The position numbers and the translations under genes are program-made. From Stictocephala bisonia (lineage: Eukaryota; Arthropoda; Insecta; Hemiptera; Membracidae), in the NCBI GenBank assembly GCA_035578905.1, contig JAQJVL010000521.1:124001-188000 (forward strand): a stretch of DNA of 64,000 bases, given 5' to 3'. The first letter of the stretch is position 1; each line of letters starts with the position of its first letter. This document shows positions 9,901 through 22,483 of this stretch, piece after piece. Below the pieces are notes generated by a model. The model worked only from the letters and a program-made list of their open reading frames with translations. It did no database searches and was not told the DNA's origin.

Positions 9901-12697
9901 TATAACATTTATGGATATTAAATCACACCAATATTCATTTTGTTTGGGAATTCTAGGTGATAAGTATTACTAGCACGTTCTATTGTAGTGCTTTCTCTTG
10001 ATAACACCCAGCGTGAGAAGAAAAGCATTAAATTGACTTAATTGACAATCTCAATTGACAATATCAAGAATGCTTGTAATAAACTTAAACATTAATTCCA
10101 AACAAAACTGTTCAAGAATTATAAATAGTTATTTTTACGTGGTTTTCAACAACCACGTTTAGACTATTTTCATGGCAATAATGAACTTTTAAAAAAATTA
10201 TACAACCTTCAAAAAGAAAACACGTTTTCCTCGGTTCGGTAAGTATTATTCAAAATTTTAACATCATTGCATAATTATTTATAATGCAGTGATATTAGTA
10301 TCTTTCTAAAATTTAATTTACCAAAATTTATACAGCTGCAGCAACTATTGTTATTACCTGATCCCTTTCAAAATTATTTATGACTGTTTGGGATCTAACT
10401 GAGAACCTTAATTTATATTCATTCCCAATCGTTCGTTAATTTTTTTCTAAAAGCAAAAATTACCCTTACAAATTTAGACCAATCCTTTCTGATAATCTTG
10501 GATTTATAAATGTAGTGACAGTGGGGGATAGTAAGCTTCATACACAACTCATACAAATATATATATATATTTATTTACATATACATCAATTGTTGAATAA
10601 AAATAATTTACACTTAATAGTCAAACTTTTCATTATCGACATACTCAAATACTGTTGGACATACGCAAAATAAATTTGTACAATAACAATAAGACTATCA
10701 TATATTATGTTCTTAGCATTTAATATATAACTATATTTATTTCATGTACAGTATGAAGTAATTTCAAAATTTACTCAACGGTGGTTATGGATTAAGTGAA
10801 TGAAATTTCCGTTTGTCCATGAGGCTGATTTTATAAATTATTTCTACATAATTAGTCCTAGATATTTCTTTCAAGGTAAAAACCTGATTTTGCATGTTTC
10901 AATGTGAAACGACTACATCAAATTCTAGTTCAAGCTTGCAAAACCAACTTCTGTCCCCGCCTAAGGTTCATTAATTCTTATTTTCCTGATTGGATGTATC
11001 CACACTATTCAATGTTTATCTTATAGAACATTCTATAAGTCCAAAAGCTATCTTGTGATAATTTTCATAAATCTTTTATTGAGGTTAAATTCAGTAACCT
11101 AATTTTCATATCATGTCATAGGCAAGCAAATTTAATTAGTTTAAATGTGCAAACCAAGCATTATACTTATAAATTTGAACATGCTTTAATCTGAAATAAT
11201 ATTTATTGTCATGATACATTGTCATTTCAAATTAGTTTGATGAATATAATCATTGTTACAAACTAAGGCAGACGTTTTCTTAGTAAAAGTTATCAGCTGT
11301 GGTGGTTATCAGCTGATCCCTTTCAAAATTATTTATGACTCTAATTGGGATCTATCTAACTGAGAACCTTAGTTTATGAAGCTGGGCTTTAACAAATACG
11401 TTACTAGTTGTGTTGTGACTCCAAAGTCAAGACTGTCTTGAACACAGCATTAGTGTGACAGAGAGAATTTTAAATGTAATTTATTGATACTTTGACTTTA
11501 TTAAATTATGTAACCACAACAAAACGTCCACCTATTTCAATAAATCTACTCATAAAATTGAGATTTTAAAAGGTACAAGGGACTAGTAGAGTTCAAATAA
11601 AATATTTGGAATTCATATATTTCTAAAATCTGTCAGCACTAATGGTAGAAAATGAAATAAAGTATTATTTTAATGAGTCTAAGTTAAAATAATTTTAAAT
11701 TTTGATGCGTTTCCAATAAATTATTTTATTTTTAAGAGGCCTTTCACCTACAATGTGAATGAACCTCCAAAAACAATTTATTGAAAATGCTGAGAATTTT
11801 TTAATTTAAACATTTCTTCAATGTTCAATGGATGATTATGGTTGTCTCCTTTTTTTTCCTATGGACCAATAATTTTAACATTACTCGCCCATTCTCTATA
11901 AACTATTGATCTGTGCAGAGAATTTATTCGGGCAAAGTAGGTGGAGGGGAGGGAGATATACAAAGTAGCTCATAGGAATATTTGTGCCTGCAATTTGATT
12001 AGTTTGTCTGTCACTACAGCTGGTTTAAACTGCATTACATTTACATGGCAATACACTACTAAACCCCAAAACAACTGTTAAAGACTCAAAATTTAACTAA
12101 CTTTAGATGAGAAATCCATTTTTGTGTATTTAAAAACAATAATATAACTAATAAAAACCTGTGCTATCTCTAACTCGGGCTCAAAGTCCTGAAGGCTTAG
12201 AATGCTCGCTTAGTGGCTCACCCTGACTTATACTCGGAAAGACCCATTTATCAACAACTATGTGTCCAGGATAGTACTTACAGTTTCTGTGGTACCTGAA
12301 CCATGTAATGTTTGTCTGATTATGTTAACTACGTTAGTCTTTCATCCAAACATGTTTCCGCTAAGTTTCTGGATAGAGTCACTACTACACCGCTAGTAAA
12401 AATGTAATTTTTTAAAAATATAAGGACAGTTATTTATTTACTTACTATATTTTAAACAGTAATTTTTTGAATCAGCAAGTGAGTTTGCATTTATATTTAT
12501 ATATTTTGTAAAGTATTAATTAAACTAATCTCCACAGATAAGGACTATCTGCAACTTACAGGACCATTAAGAACAAATTAATTTTAATTGAATACTTTAA
12601 AAGCTTTGTAAATTTTACTATCAATTTTAGTTGTACATAATTAAAAAAAATAAGATTAATTTAGATAGTATATTACAACAATTTTAACAAAAGTAAT
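9901..12697. other. Intergenic AT-rich sequence with a short direct repeat
   Basis: No gene is supported. A block of about 60 bp starting TGATCCCTTTCAAAATTATT occurs at 10359-10416 and again, slightly expanded, at 11314-11377. An (AT)n run sits near 10558-10570. Otherwise I see nothing recognisable. Confidence 0.5.
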
Positions 12698-12699
12698 TA

Positions 12700-15215
12700 C
12701 AGTAAAACCTCGATAATTCGGCCCTTGAAAATTCGGACCCTCTAGTAATCCAGCCCGATTCTAAAAGTTGTAATTTTAAGAGAATAACTGATAATAAATA
12801 GTAATACTGTACAGTAATAGTATTTTAGACAATTCACAATTGTATTGGAATCGTAGGGCCCAGGGATAAAACCTGCAGCTCACATACGTGCACGTGCACA
12901 CGCGATCAACAGAACAATGGCAAGGTCAACGCTCCTAGACTGGAGGGGGAATATGGGTTATTTCTGTCTCACACACACCACATCAGTCGTTGCGCGTCGC
13001 TCAGACAGATGACATGTGCTTGTTCCGTATGTTTACTATTGTAGTGTAGTGATTCGACAATTGTACTGTTGGTAGAGCCATCGTGTTGAACTGATTATAC
13101 CGAGCTGATGTTTGTTAGATTAAGCTTGAAAATGAGTGGGAAAAAAACCAAAGAAACATGTTTTTGTGACAACGGAACAAAAGCTTATTGCTTTAAAAAG
13201 ACTGGATGCAGGGCAGTTGGCAAAGAAAATAGCGCAAGATTTTAATGTGGGCAAGAGTACGGTTGGGGACTGGAAAAAAAATCGTAAAGAAATTGAACAG
13301 TGGTGTACAACCCAAGCTTCAACGAGCGGAATTAAGAAAAGAAAAACTATGAAAAAAGGAGGTTTTGAAGAATTAAGTGAAGCTTTGTTTTTGTGGTTTG
13401 TTCAAAATCGAGAAAAAGGTGTTCTTATTTCTGGTCCATTGCTGAAAGAAAAAGCTCTTCAGTTTTATAAGGATTTAGGAAATGAAGACAAAGAGTTCTG
13501 TGCAAGTAAGGGATGGCTTGAAAAATGGAAGCTACGTCATGGAGTTCGGCAACTGCAGGTTAGTGGTGAAAGGCTGTCTGCCGATGAAGCAAGTGTCACT
13601 GATTTTAAATCAGATTTTCAAAATGTGATAGACAAGGAAGGGTTAAGTGGGGAACAGCTATACAACTGTGACGAGACTGGACTAAACTTTAAAATGCTGC
13701 TAACGAAAACTTTAGCTAGTAGACAAGAAGATGCGGCTCCAGGCCATAAGAAGAAAAAAGAAAGAGTCACTATATTAGCTTGTAGTAATGCCACAGGACA
13801 GCATAAATTAAAATTGTTAATGATAGGGAAAAGCAAAAATCCACGTGCTTTCAAAAAGATTAAAGAAAAGGCTTTGTTGCCAGTAAATTATACGAACCAA
13901 AGCAGCGCGTGGATGAATTCAACAATCTTTAAAGACTGGTTTTTTGGAAAGTTTGTTCCTTCTGTTGAAAGACATCTTAAGGAAAACAATTTGCCAAGGA
14001 AAGCCTTACTCATTTTAGACAATGCTCCAACGCATCCATCCATTGAAGACTTGACCAGTGGTGACATAAAATGTATGTTTTTACCACCAAATGTAACCTC
14101 TATCTGCCAGCCAATGGACCAGGGTGTCTTAGAAGCTCTTAAAAAAAGTATCGGCGCAAATTAATGTCGGTGCTGATTTCAAACATTGACGAAGGAAACA
14201 ACATGAAGGACATCCTCAAAAAGATAGACATTTTAGATGTGGTTAACTGGATAAGTCAGTCTTGGGAAGAAGTTGAACCTGTGACTTTAGTAAGATCCTG
14301 GAGAAAGCTTCTAGACCACAAAGCCGATAACTATGACCCACCTATTGAGGATGACAATCCAAGTGAAGACAGTGACAACAACGAACTTGTTCAACTTCTG
14401 CATGGTGTCTCTGGTTGTGAAGACATCAGCCCCGAGGAAGTAAATGAATGGGTAAACAGCGATGAAACCGAAGAGCTTACTGACAGTGACATTATTGAAA
14501 TGGTTACAAACAGTGAAGAGAACGAAGACCCAGACTACCACGGTGAAGGAGGGCATGAGAGTGAGTCAACTATCACTCATGGAGATGCTTTCAAGGCCAT
14601 CGATTCGCTCATTCACTATGTAGAACATCAAGAAGAAGCTACGCCAGCTGACATCCTACTTTTCAGAAGATGGAGAGATGTAATTTCTAGGAAACGATGT
14701 GACAAAATTAAGCAAAAAAAGATAACTTCTTTTTTCTAAAAGTAATCAAGTGAGTAGGCTTTTATAAACAACTTTACTGTTCGTCTTTTACTGTTTAGTC
14801 TTACCTTTTTGTTTTTTACAGAAATATTGAAAACTTGAGTAGTGATTTGTAGTTTGTTGTATTGGATTCAATTTAATTTTCAAATAAAGAGCTACACAAT
14901 GTATTAAACAAAATGCGTAATTATTACAAACCTCCAACTCTAAGAATTTACTGTAAATTTATGTACAGTAAACTTTTTACTCTGCAACGAAATTATTACA
15001 CATACAGTATTTAGGTTTTTGTTAATTGAAGCAGTTAGTTTTGGGATGTGCCTGCAAACCCAGTACTAAGAAAAGCTGTGCTTGTTGTTAACTTCTTAAA
15101 GAAGCTAAAGAGGTCTGAAATGTATTACATTTTAAATGGTCTCTCGATAATCCGGCTTTTTCATAAATCCGGCCTACCCTCCGCCCGTTTAGGCCGGATT
15201 ATCGAGGTTTTACTG
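12700..15215 (+). mobile_element. Tigger/pogo DNA transposon, 2516 bp
   Basis: The element is bounded by inverted ends CAGTAAAACCTCGATAATTC on the left and the complementary GATTATCGAGGTTTTACTG on the right. It is flanked by TA at 12698-12699 and 15216-15217. It encodes a pogo-type transposase in two frameshifted parts. The length is the usual 2.3-2.8 kb of a full element. It lies in the gap between the 9642 exon and the TMEM165 locus. Confidence 0.92.
13132..14739 (+). pseudogene. Tigger/pogo transposase, two single-base frameshifts
   Basis: The protein would bind the element ends through N-terminal CENP-B-type helix-turn-helix domains and cut them with a DDE catalytic core. Visible parts are an N-terminal HTH (KLIALKRLDAGQLAKKIAQD, GKSTVGDWKK), a second CENPB HTH (ISGPLLKEKALQFYKDL, GWLEKWKLRHGV), and the catalytic acids in NCDETGLN, LLILDNAPTH and QPMDQGV. 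ATG 13132 is one base out of frame with the body because of the A-run at 13141-13147. A second one-base loss in the A-run near 14143 puts the C-terminal half in the 14164-14739 frame, ending in an acidic region and KKITSFF. Both breaks are in homopolymers, so assembly error is possible. Confidence 0.85.
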
Positions 15216-15217
15216 TA

Positions 15218-16813
15218 CATTGAAAATCGGATATCCTCCAACTTCAGTTTGTCAAATAATTGAACACTAAATATATCTATTATTTGATATAAGGGATGAT
15301 TTATATATTTCAAGATGTTCAGGATGATAAGACCTAACCATTGGTTTGAAAGATTTATTATAGTTCTATTAAAAACTGCATTTAAGATTCCTAAAATCGG
15401 GTTATATCTGAAAAGTACAGTAACATAATAATAAGCAAAATAAAAAAGATCTCAAGAACTCTGTCAAAAGAAATAGCAATCACAGATTGGACCGTTTTCA
15501 GAAACAGAGTAAATAATTGGGAGAACATAACAGCAAGATGAACAAAAACAATATTGACTAAATTGGTCAGATGAAAGAAAATATGGACATTATTGTGCCA
15601 GCAAGAAAAACACCAAAAAGAGTTGGTTCAGTCTGTTTATCATCATCAGCCTAAGGGGGAATTAGGCTGACAATTAAAATAATTAGTAACTGTTTGACAC
15701 TAACTTAGCTAGTGAAACCAATTATAAATTTTAGATGTATGAAAAATTATCCATTCTAAAGAATTGTTTTATTTTTTATTTGGAGCATTTAGACAAACCC
15801 CTTTTTAACTGACAAATCCCGCTTCAATCATTAATAATTTTAAGTTTGTTCATTTTAAGTAAGTTCATGTGGTACTTAAAAATGGACTGACATTCAAAGA
15901 AAGTTTGATAAACTATACAAATAACAACCATTTTATTTCAACCCATTCCCTTGATCAGATTCTAAAATACATTATTTTATTTAGTTAAGAATAGGCAGAC
16001 AATTGTACTTTTATTGTACACTTTGTCAACAAAGCCATTTTTAATTTCAGATAGAAAAACAAATTTTACATCCTTATAGGCATAGGATTTGTTTTGATTA
16101 ATATTCATTTAATAAATGTACACAAAGTATTTTTTTCAACTTTTTGTAGAAATTACGAAGGAGAATGAATCAAATTTGATAAATAAATGACATAGCATTA
16201 CAGATAAGGTCAAGGAGTTATATCCCATCACAAAGTATCGAATCAAGATTTATAAAATGAATTATGTTTTAACCATTACTAATCAGATAAATTGAAATAT
16301 AAAAGTTAATCATAAACTATTAATAAAAATATCAAATAAATTATGTCCTAAAAAAACGACAGTATTTTTTTTTTTTATGTAGTCACAGATACTGTCTAAA
16401 AATTACATTTTAACAAACTCTAATTTAAAGTACATGACTATACAATAAAATACTAGAAATTTAATTATGTACAATTAAATAAAAGTAAATTGGTTCTTAC
16501 TAATATTTTAAAATAACAAGTGTGACTGTTTCTTAGCAATAGTAAATAATAGATACACCACAAACTCTTATTTTGGTTAACACAATTCCTAATTACATTT
16601 TGATTATCAGCAAATAACTTAGGATTTAAAATTTAATTAAAAAAATAGATTACAAAAAGTGATGATATTACAATAAAACTAATAAGCAGTATGCAAAGAG
16701 TGTACAGTAAAAAATACATAATTTTATGAAATTAAAATAGAGAAACACCAAATTGAAAAAGGATAAAACCTGTCAAATACCTTGCATTATATAGTCAATT
16801 AAGATATTAATAG
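15218..16813. other. AT-rich non-coding sequence
   Basis: No convincing ORF, repeat end or RNA motif was seen. The composition is uniformly AT-rich with homopolymer runs. Confidence 0.45.
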
Positions 16814-16817
16814 TTAA

Positions 16818-17015
16818 CACGTATGCTGCTGATGATGCGGATTCACATCCATCTTGAACAGTCATGTTTGTGCAGTCGGGTAAGCATGTTTTAATAATTT
16901 AACTAAAGTTTACCATTAGTTCTTAGGTAGTGACCTAATTTTTTGTACAATGGGTATTATTTATGTTTTGGTAAAGTCCTGGTGACTGGTTAAACTTAGG
17001 TCAGCAGTGAACGTG
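16818..17015. mobile_element. Small piggyBac-like MITE, 198 bp
   Basis: TTAA at 16814-16817 and 17016-17019 flank inverted ends CACGTATGCTGCTGA and, as the reverse complement of the right end, CACGTTCACTGCTGA. The TTAA duplication with C-starting ends is the signature of piggyBac-superfamily non-autonomous elements. No ORF is present. Confidence 0.65.
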
Positions 17016-17019
17016 TTAA

Positions 17020-18334
17020 CATAAAGAGTATGCAATTCTAGGAATCGCAACAAACAACACCGTCAAGAGATATAAATCTGTTAATAATACATCAAATCCG
17101 CTCTTTTATTTTAATATATTTTGACATGTTAGCATATAAATTGGCATGAATTTTAGGATAGATAAATGCTTAGAAAATAATATAGATAAAAATTAACTTT
17201 TATACGCTACACCTCATAGTTATGATTAATGGATCACTGTAATAAAACTCTTAAGAAACCAAAGAATATATTCTAATAGTTGTGCCAGAATATGATAAAA
17301 CTGTTACTCTTCACAGACTAAAGGAATCATTTTACTCAGATTAAAATTCTTTCTAAATTTTATGGGCACGTAAGTAGCTCTAAAATAGATGGTCTGATAA
17401 AGAGCTAGTCTTGCACAGATAAGTGACCCCAAATTTTTGTCTGGTCTAGACTTGGAGTACAGAAGCTGCACAACCACAGCAAGGATATGGGTCAGCAAGG
17501 ACTTGCAAGTATAAGTAAAATCTGTCTCTTAGAAAATCAACTAAAAGTAATTAGGCCCAGTTCTACAAAATATTCACTTTCAAGTAGGACAGAAACATGT
17601 CATGCAAGGATCAAATCTCTGCCAAACTTGTCTTATGGTAGTATTTATTGCTCTTCTGACTTAGTCAAGAAAAAATCAAACGAGGAACTAGAAAACAGAA
17701 ATAATGAGTGAGAAAGAACTTGTACTGTAGGCATGGATTATACCAATGCTCCGCAGTATCACATTTAAATTACACTAATCTTCTACACTTCTCTTCCATA
17801 ACCACTAACAGTAGGGGAGACGAGTCACATGACAGCTGTGTGAATTCTATTCTTTGAACAGAACAGAAAGCAATAGAGAAACACATTGTTATTAAAGTGG
17901 ACTATTGTTAATATAAACATTTTATTTTTTCTCTGGTTAAGATAACTTTGTGATTTAAAGAAGAATATTGGTTTCCTGCCAAGGACATTTTGGATAAAGA
18001 ATATGTGCATTACACTGTTTTGATTGTAGTGGTCATTGATGCTTCTCCGAAATCTACTGATGGTAGCGCTGATAGAAATTATTTTATACCGTGGGTTTCT
18101 GATTAACAAGCACCCTATAACCAACAACAATATAACATTGCACATTAGCATTGCTAGTTCCAATTGAATGAAATAAATATTTAAAAAACAAGACCAGTAT
18201 CAATAAAAATCATTTCTCTCTTTCAAAGAAATATATTCAAACTTAATGATAAATTTATTCATTAGAAATAATTGTTAGTCTAAAGTTTTTTTTTGTTAGT
18301 AATTTGTTTTTTTTTCTTTTTCTTTTAATTACAA
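17020..18334. other. AT-rich non-coding sequence
   Basis: Open frames at 17304-17498 (minus) and 17487-17711 (plus) were examined but show no domain, splice or conservation cue. Nothing else is supported. Confidence 0.4.
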
Positions 18335-18336
18335 TA

Positions 18337-19095
18337 CAGTACAACCTCGGTTATCCGGCCTAATGTGGTGAAGGTCAAGCCGCATACGATAAAAGCTGGA
18401 TAAAACATAAGTCATAAATAACTTGATTTTATTGGAGAAACACGTTTAAAAACTGATAACAGACAGTACGTGTAAGTGTATCACCACTGTACGTGTATAG
18501 GTGGGTGGGTAGGTCATCACCACTGTACGTGTATAGGTGGGTGGGTGGGTCATCACCACTGTACGTGTATGGGTGGGTGGGTAGGTCATCACCACTGTAA
18601 GTGTATGGGTAGTGAAGTCATTAACTGCAACATATGAAAGTAATGTATATAGTTTCAAAAATTAATGTACTATATGATGCAACGCGCTCTGCAGCAATTG
18701 TAATTAAACGAACAATGTTTCATCACGATGTCCTACTTTCACGTTGCTTTACAATACAATACGAAAGATACTAATTTTCCACTTCCCCCACTCGCGAAAT
18801 GAACTCTTCCAGCCAGCCACACTAAACACAAGTAAACAACATTGCCAGCTCGGATCATCAGGTGCATTATTAAATTATTACGCAGTAACAAGCGACTGCT
18901 TGTCGAGAGAGGGTGACTAGTCAATACAGGCCTACAGTTTGCGAAATGCAAAACCGAAACATTGTGTACAACATTTGCGTTTCAAAACTGAAAGGCGCTT
19001 CCGATTAATTGTAATTTTATCTTGTAAATAATTTTTATAGTTATCTACTTGCCGAACCGGATGACACGGACTGCCAGATAATTGAGGTTGTACTG
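18337..19095. mobile_element. Tigger-derived MITE, 759 bp
   Basis: The ends are CAGTACAACCTCGGTTATCC and, reading inwards from the right, CAGTACAACCTCAATTATCT. TA flanks both sides (18335-18336 and 19096-19097). The ends resemble the Tigger termini at 12700 and 47225 but differ in several bases, so this is a different family. No transposase remains. A 36-bp minisatellite lies inside it. Confidence 0.8.
18470..18610. repeat. 36-bp minisatellite inside the MITE
   Basis: About four units of 36 bp (CATCACCACTGTACGTGTAT and then GGTGGGTGGG-type sequence) are repeated. Because 36 is a multiple of three, the minus strand stays open and encodes a Thr/Val/Tyr/Pro repeat. There is no reason to think it is translated. 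Confidence 0.8.
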
Positions 19096-19097
19096 TA

Positions 19098-20970
19098 TAT
19101 AACAGTATTTTATTTAATCAAGATTATCCTTTTTCATACAGAAAAATGTTTCAATTATATTGATAGCTCAGTAATAAATTTAATTATTTATTACTGTGAA
19201 AAGAATGAAAAACAATTAAAAATTGTTAAGGAAAATTCTAATTTAGAACCCTTATAAAAAAACTACTGTAATATTCCCAAGATTGCCACAATATGATAAA
19301 ATCTGTTATATTGGTAATAAGCTTAACCATAAACATCTGCAGTATCTTTAAGTATCAATTTCTTAACTTTACAAGCCATGTGTACAGAAACAGACTTAGG
19401 TTAAAACCAGGTCAACTATTGCAGAAACAATTTGGGGAGCCATTTGGCACGTCCTGCAAACAACAGCCTTGTCCCTGGTTTAATCAGCTGCTGAGATTTG
19501 TACTCCCATGTGGCTAAATATTTTCTGAAGCAAAAGAGATCTAATGCCACTGAATAATCATAAGAGTTGCGAATCCTACTTTGATGGCAACTCCTTTGTC
19601 TTGGATCCAGAGATATGTAGAAAGAGTCCACAAGATCTTGAATGCTCCACAACTCCTCATTATACAAGATTTCCCACACCAGGAAGACTGAATGAAATCT
19701 TAAAACTCCCTACATACCTTTCTGCTTCACACTTCACTTTCAGCACATATACACTAAAAACTGATTTTTTGTTAAATAGGACACTTTTTTGCAAATGTAG
19801 ACTAGACATTCCTAAGAAAGGTTTTAGAGGAGAAATAAGTTTCTTATCTCCGAGTGCACAAATTGTGGAGTGAACTTTATTGAATTGTTTTTGAACCGTC
19901 ATGGGAATGTGTAATTTTTGGAAATCTGTCAGGGGGTTGACACAACATACATCATGTGACTATGGAATCAAACAGTCACAGACTGTCATCTGGGCTCGTT
20001 CTCTCAAGATAATTATCTGGTATTCATAGGTGGAGGGTGGCTGGATAACCCAATTTAGCTTTATGATGAGAGATCACTTTTATTCAATTTAAAAATTTCA
20101 TAGGTAGATATGGTGGCTGACATATACTCTATGCAATATATTTACATACAGACCATTCAACATTTTCACCCCTACACTATGTTTATTTTCATAGATGGAT
20201 TGAAGTTGTTAATGGTCTTTTAGTGCAGCATCAAAGTTTATTGATCTAACAAATTCAATAAATGAATCCAAATCCTCACTACTATGGTGGCAATTCCCTT
20301 GGTTTTGTTGAAGGTATTTTAAGAAAAACCAAAATATCCTTGCAAGTGGTTGTGACGTTATCACTGTATGATCCCCGTCCTTGCACATGCCTGCCTGGTC
20401 ACTGATGGTGGTTTGGAAGTCACTTTTAAATTGTTGGTCCCCCAGTTAAAGTGTTTTAAGCCCCAACTTTGCCTGGTAAAATAAGACTCCATAACTTTTT
20501 TTTTTTATACCCAAAGACCCATTTTTTTGTAAATGACCATATATATATATTGTTAAGTTATTTGTAAAGCAGATGACAGAATTTAGAAAATTTAATTTTT
20601 CAAGTTAACCGTTTTAATAGTAAAAATACTCTTAAATGAGGCACAAACAGTTCTAAATAGCTTTTACACAATTATCAGCAACTTATATTTATGTGGTGTA
20701 GGCACTTTTGAACCAAGTTTATTGTAAATAACAATAGTTATGAAAAAAATTTCACAGTTCTACGTTCAAGAAATACTACTATGAAATAATATCTATATAC
20801 ACAATAATGTGCAATAAGCTAATAGATCACAGTCTACACATAACCTGCATTCAGAGTTCCACCATCCCAAAGTAAACGTCATCACAACTGATTAGCACTC
20901 AATTTCAATTATGTACAACTTTGATATATTAGAACAACTGAATCGAATAGAGGCCTAAACCTATTAGGTA
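19098..20970. other. Non-coding region with two weak minus-strand coding-like stretches
   Basis: Minus-strand frames at 19416-19679 and 19660-19902 overlap and use more balanced codons than the surroundings. Another at 20209 to about 20370 reads QNQGNCHHSSEDLDSFIEFV before its stop. None matches a family I know. They lie downstream of the TMEM165 stop and could be an old transposon or another gene's remnant. Confidence 0.3.
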
Positions 20971-20974
20971 CTTA

Positions 20975-20980
20975 TTTATT
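20975..20980 (-). promoter_or_regulatory. Candidate TMEM165 poly(A) signal
   Basis: On the minus strand AATAAA begins 22 bases after the TAG stop at 21003-21005. It is unusually close to the stop, so a more distal signal may be the one used. Confidence 0.4.
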
Positions 20981-21002
20981 GGGAAGTGGCTCTGTGATCG
21001 GG

Positions 21003-21082
21003 CTATTCTTCCTCACTCAGAGGATTGAAGATAAGAGCCGAGAGAGCAAAGATCAGGAAAACCACTCCTCCAATGATTGTTA
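21003..21082 (-). CDS. TMEM165: TMEM165 terminal coding exon
   Basis: The acceptor TTCTTGCAG is followed by a frame reading (V)TIIGGVVFLIFALSALIFNP, then LSEEE and TAG. This is the last transmembrane helix and short cytosolic tail of TMEM165/GDT1 proteins; the human counterpart also begins VTIIGG. The first two bases complete a Val codon begun by the G at the end of the 25295-25400 exon, so the phases agree. The 80-bp length and TM character are as expected. The 4.2-kb intron before it holds a LINE remnant and two MITEs. Confidence 0.9.
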
Positions 21083-21181
21083 CTGCAAGAATAAACAGTT
21101 TCTAGATTAGCATAGTACATGTTAGTAGAAATACAATACAAATAAGCAGCAAAAACGATGCAATCAATGTAAGTACATAAT

Positions 21182-21480
21182 GTACAGATATTATGGTGAT
21201 TAATTTTGGTAAACCACGCTTATCATTCTCAGACCAGGGGGAGTGAAAAGGAATGATACCACGGTATATGTAAAGGAGTGAAACCGGTTTCCTACTAACA
21301 CAATTCAAAACCGAACAAGTCATGGCCAAGAGATCCAGCCAATCATATGAGTTTCTTGGCCATAATATGTTACGTTTGTAAGTTGCGTTAGTTGGACACC
21401 TGTTTCATTCCTTTGTAAGCCACCCTAGTCTGAGGATTGTAAGCGTGATCAATAAAAATTGATCACCATAATATCAGTAC
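21182..21480. mobile_element. Short inverted-repeat MITE, about 300 bp
   Basis: The left arm GTACAGATATTATGGTGAT, followed by a GGTAAACCACGCTTA-like stretch and CTCAGACCAGGGG, is matched by its reverse complement at 21405-21480. Arms are about 65-70 bp. Related partial copies sit at 35165-35250 and 57765-57882. No transposase or clear target duplication is present. It lies in the last intron of TMEM165. Confidence 0.65.
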
Positions 21481-21483
21481 AGT

Positions 21484-22479
21484 TTGTAATTATACTTTAA
21501 TAAATTTGTGTTGTTTGACATTGAATTGTATTGAAAGAATAAACACATAAAATTACTTGATGTATAAAATAAAGAAAATATTTTAGTTAATTTTTACATT
21601 TGATATAATACAATCTTCTAGAAAGACCCTACCACAATGCTACCAAAACTCGAAAAATTATTCATTTGGTTTAGGCTTTTACATAAAAGCCAAAACCTAA
21701 TTAATCAATTACTATTAAATTTGCAAATCCTAGTTCGTGGAGATTATGTTTCTTATTACAAATTGATCAGATTTAAAAAAATTCTAAGCATAGAATTTGT
21801 AACAACTTAATTCAGTAAAAACTGTCATATCTGGCCCTGTGATATCTGAAACCTTCGATAATTTGATAATAATAGAATGTATCAGACCATGTGTGGCTCT
21901 CCAGCATGTAGGGTGAGGAGTGTAATGTGAATTTCCGATTCAACAGTTGTAGCCTGAACTATTTTAGGAAACAATGACTTTGGCATGTCAGTGACTTTAG
22001 TTGCTATTGCTTCACCATTTCAAGTACATTAGTACGACTTTATGATTACATTAGTTCGAGATTAGTATTATTTGGAAAATATGTACTATTTAATTTTTGG
22101 TTACTATGGTAAAATTACTGAGAATTGAATAAGGAATATTATGGCACCCAATTGATATTTATAACTGATCAGAAAACATTTAGACCTGTTGTTAATACTT
22201 AGAATAATTTTTTTCATTTCTTTTTCAAAATATAGAAGAGATTCAAAATGTTGTGTAATAAAAGAAATTATAATCTTTCAACATATTTTTACACTCTACA
22301 CCAATCAGCATATGGTTGTCTGCAATGAAAAACTGACAACAATTACAGCTGATGTAGGAAAATCGTAATTAATTCCATTACGTTCCTTGAATCTATATTG
22401 CACATAACTGGGCATTGGAATAAACCTGAAGGTTAAAAAAGGGACTGGATCCATCCACAAAGAGTGAAATTAAACATGT
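21484..22479. other. Intronic AT-rich sequence
   Basis: No gene is supported. A stretch near 21820-21860 vaguely resembles a decayed Tigger end but has no partner end. Confidence 0.4.
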
Positions 22480-22483
22480 TTAA

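Noticed and set aside
17304..17711. Overlapping ORFs on both strands
   Set aside because: Composition and length are what chance gives here; no splice signals or motifs.
18446..18658. Thr/Pro repeat protein
   Set aside because: Open only because the minisatellite unit is 36 bp and lies within a non-coding MITE.
21820..21860. Another Tigger element
   Set aside because: One weak end-like stretch without matching opposite terminus or transposase.
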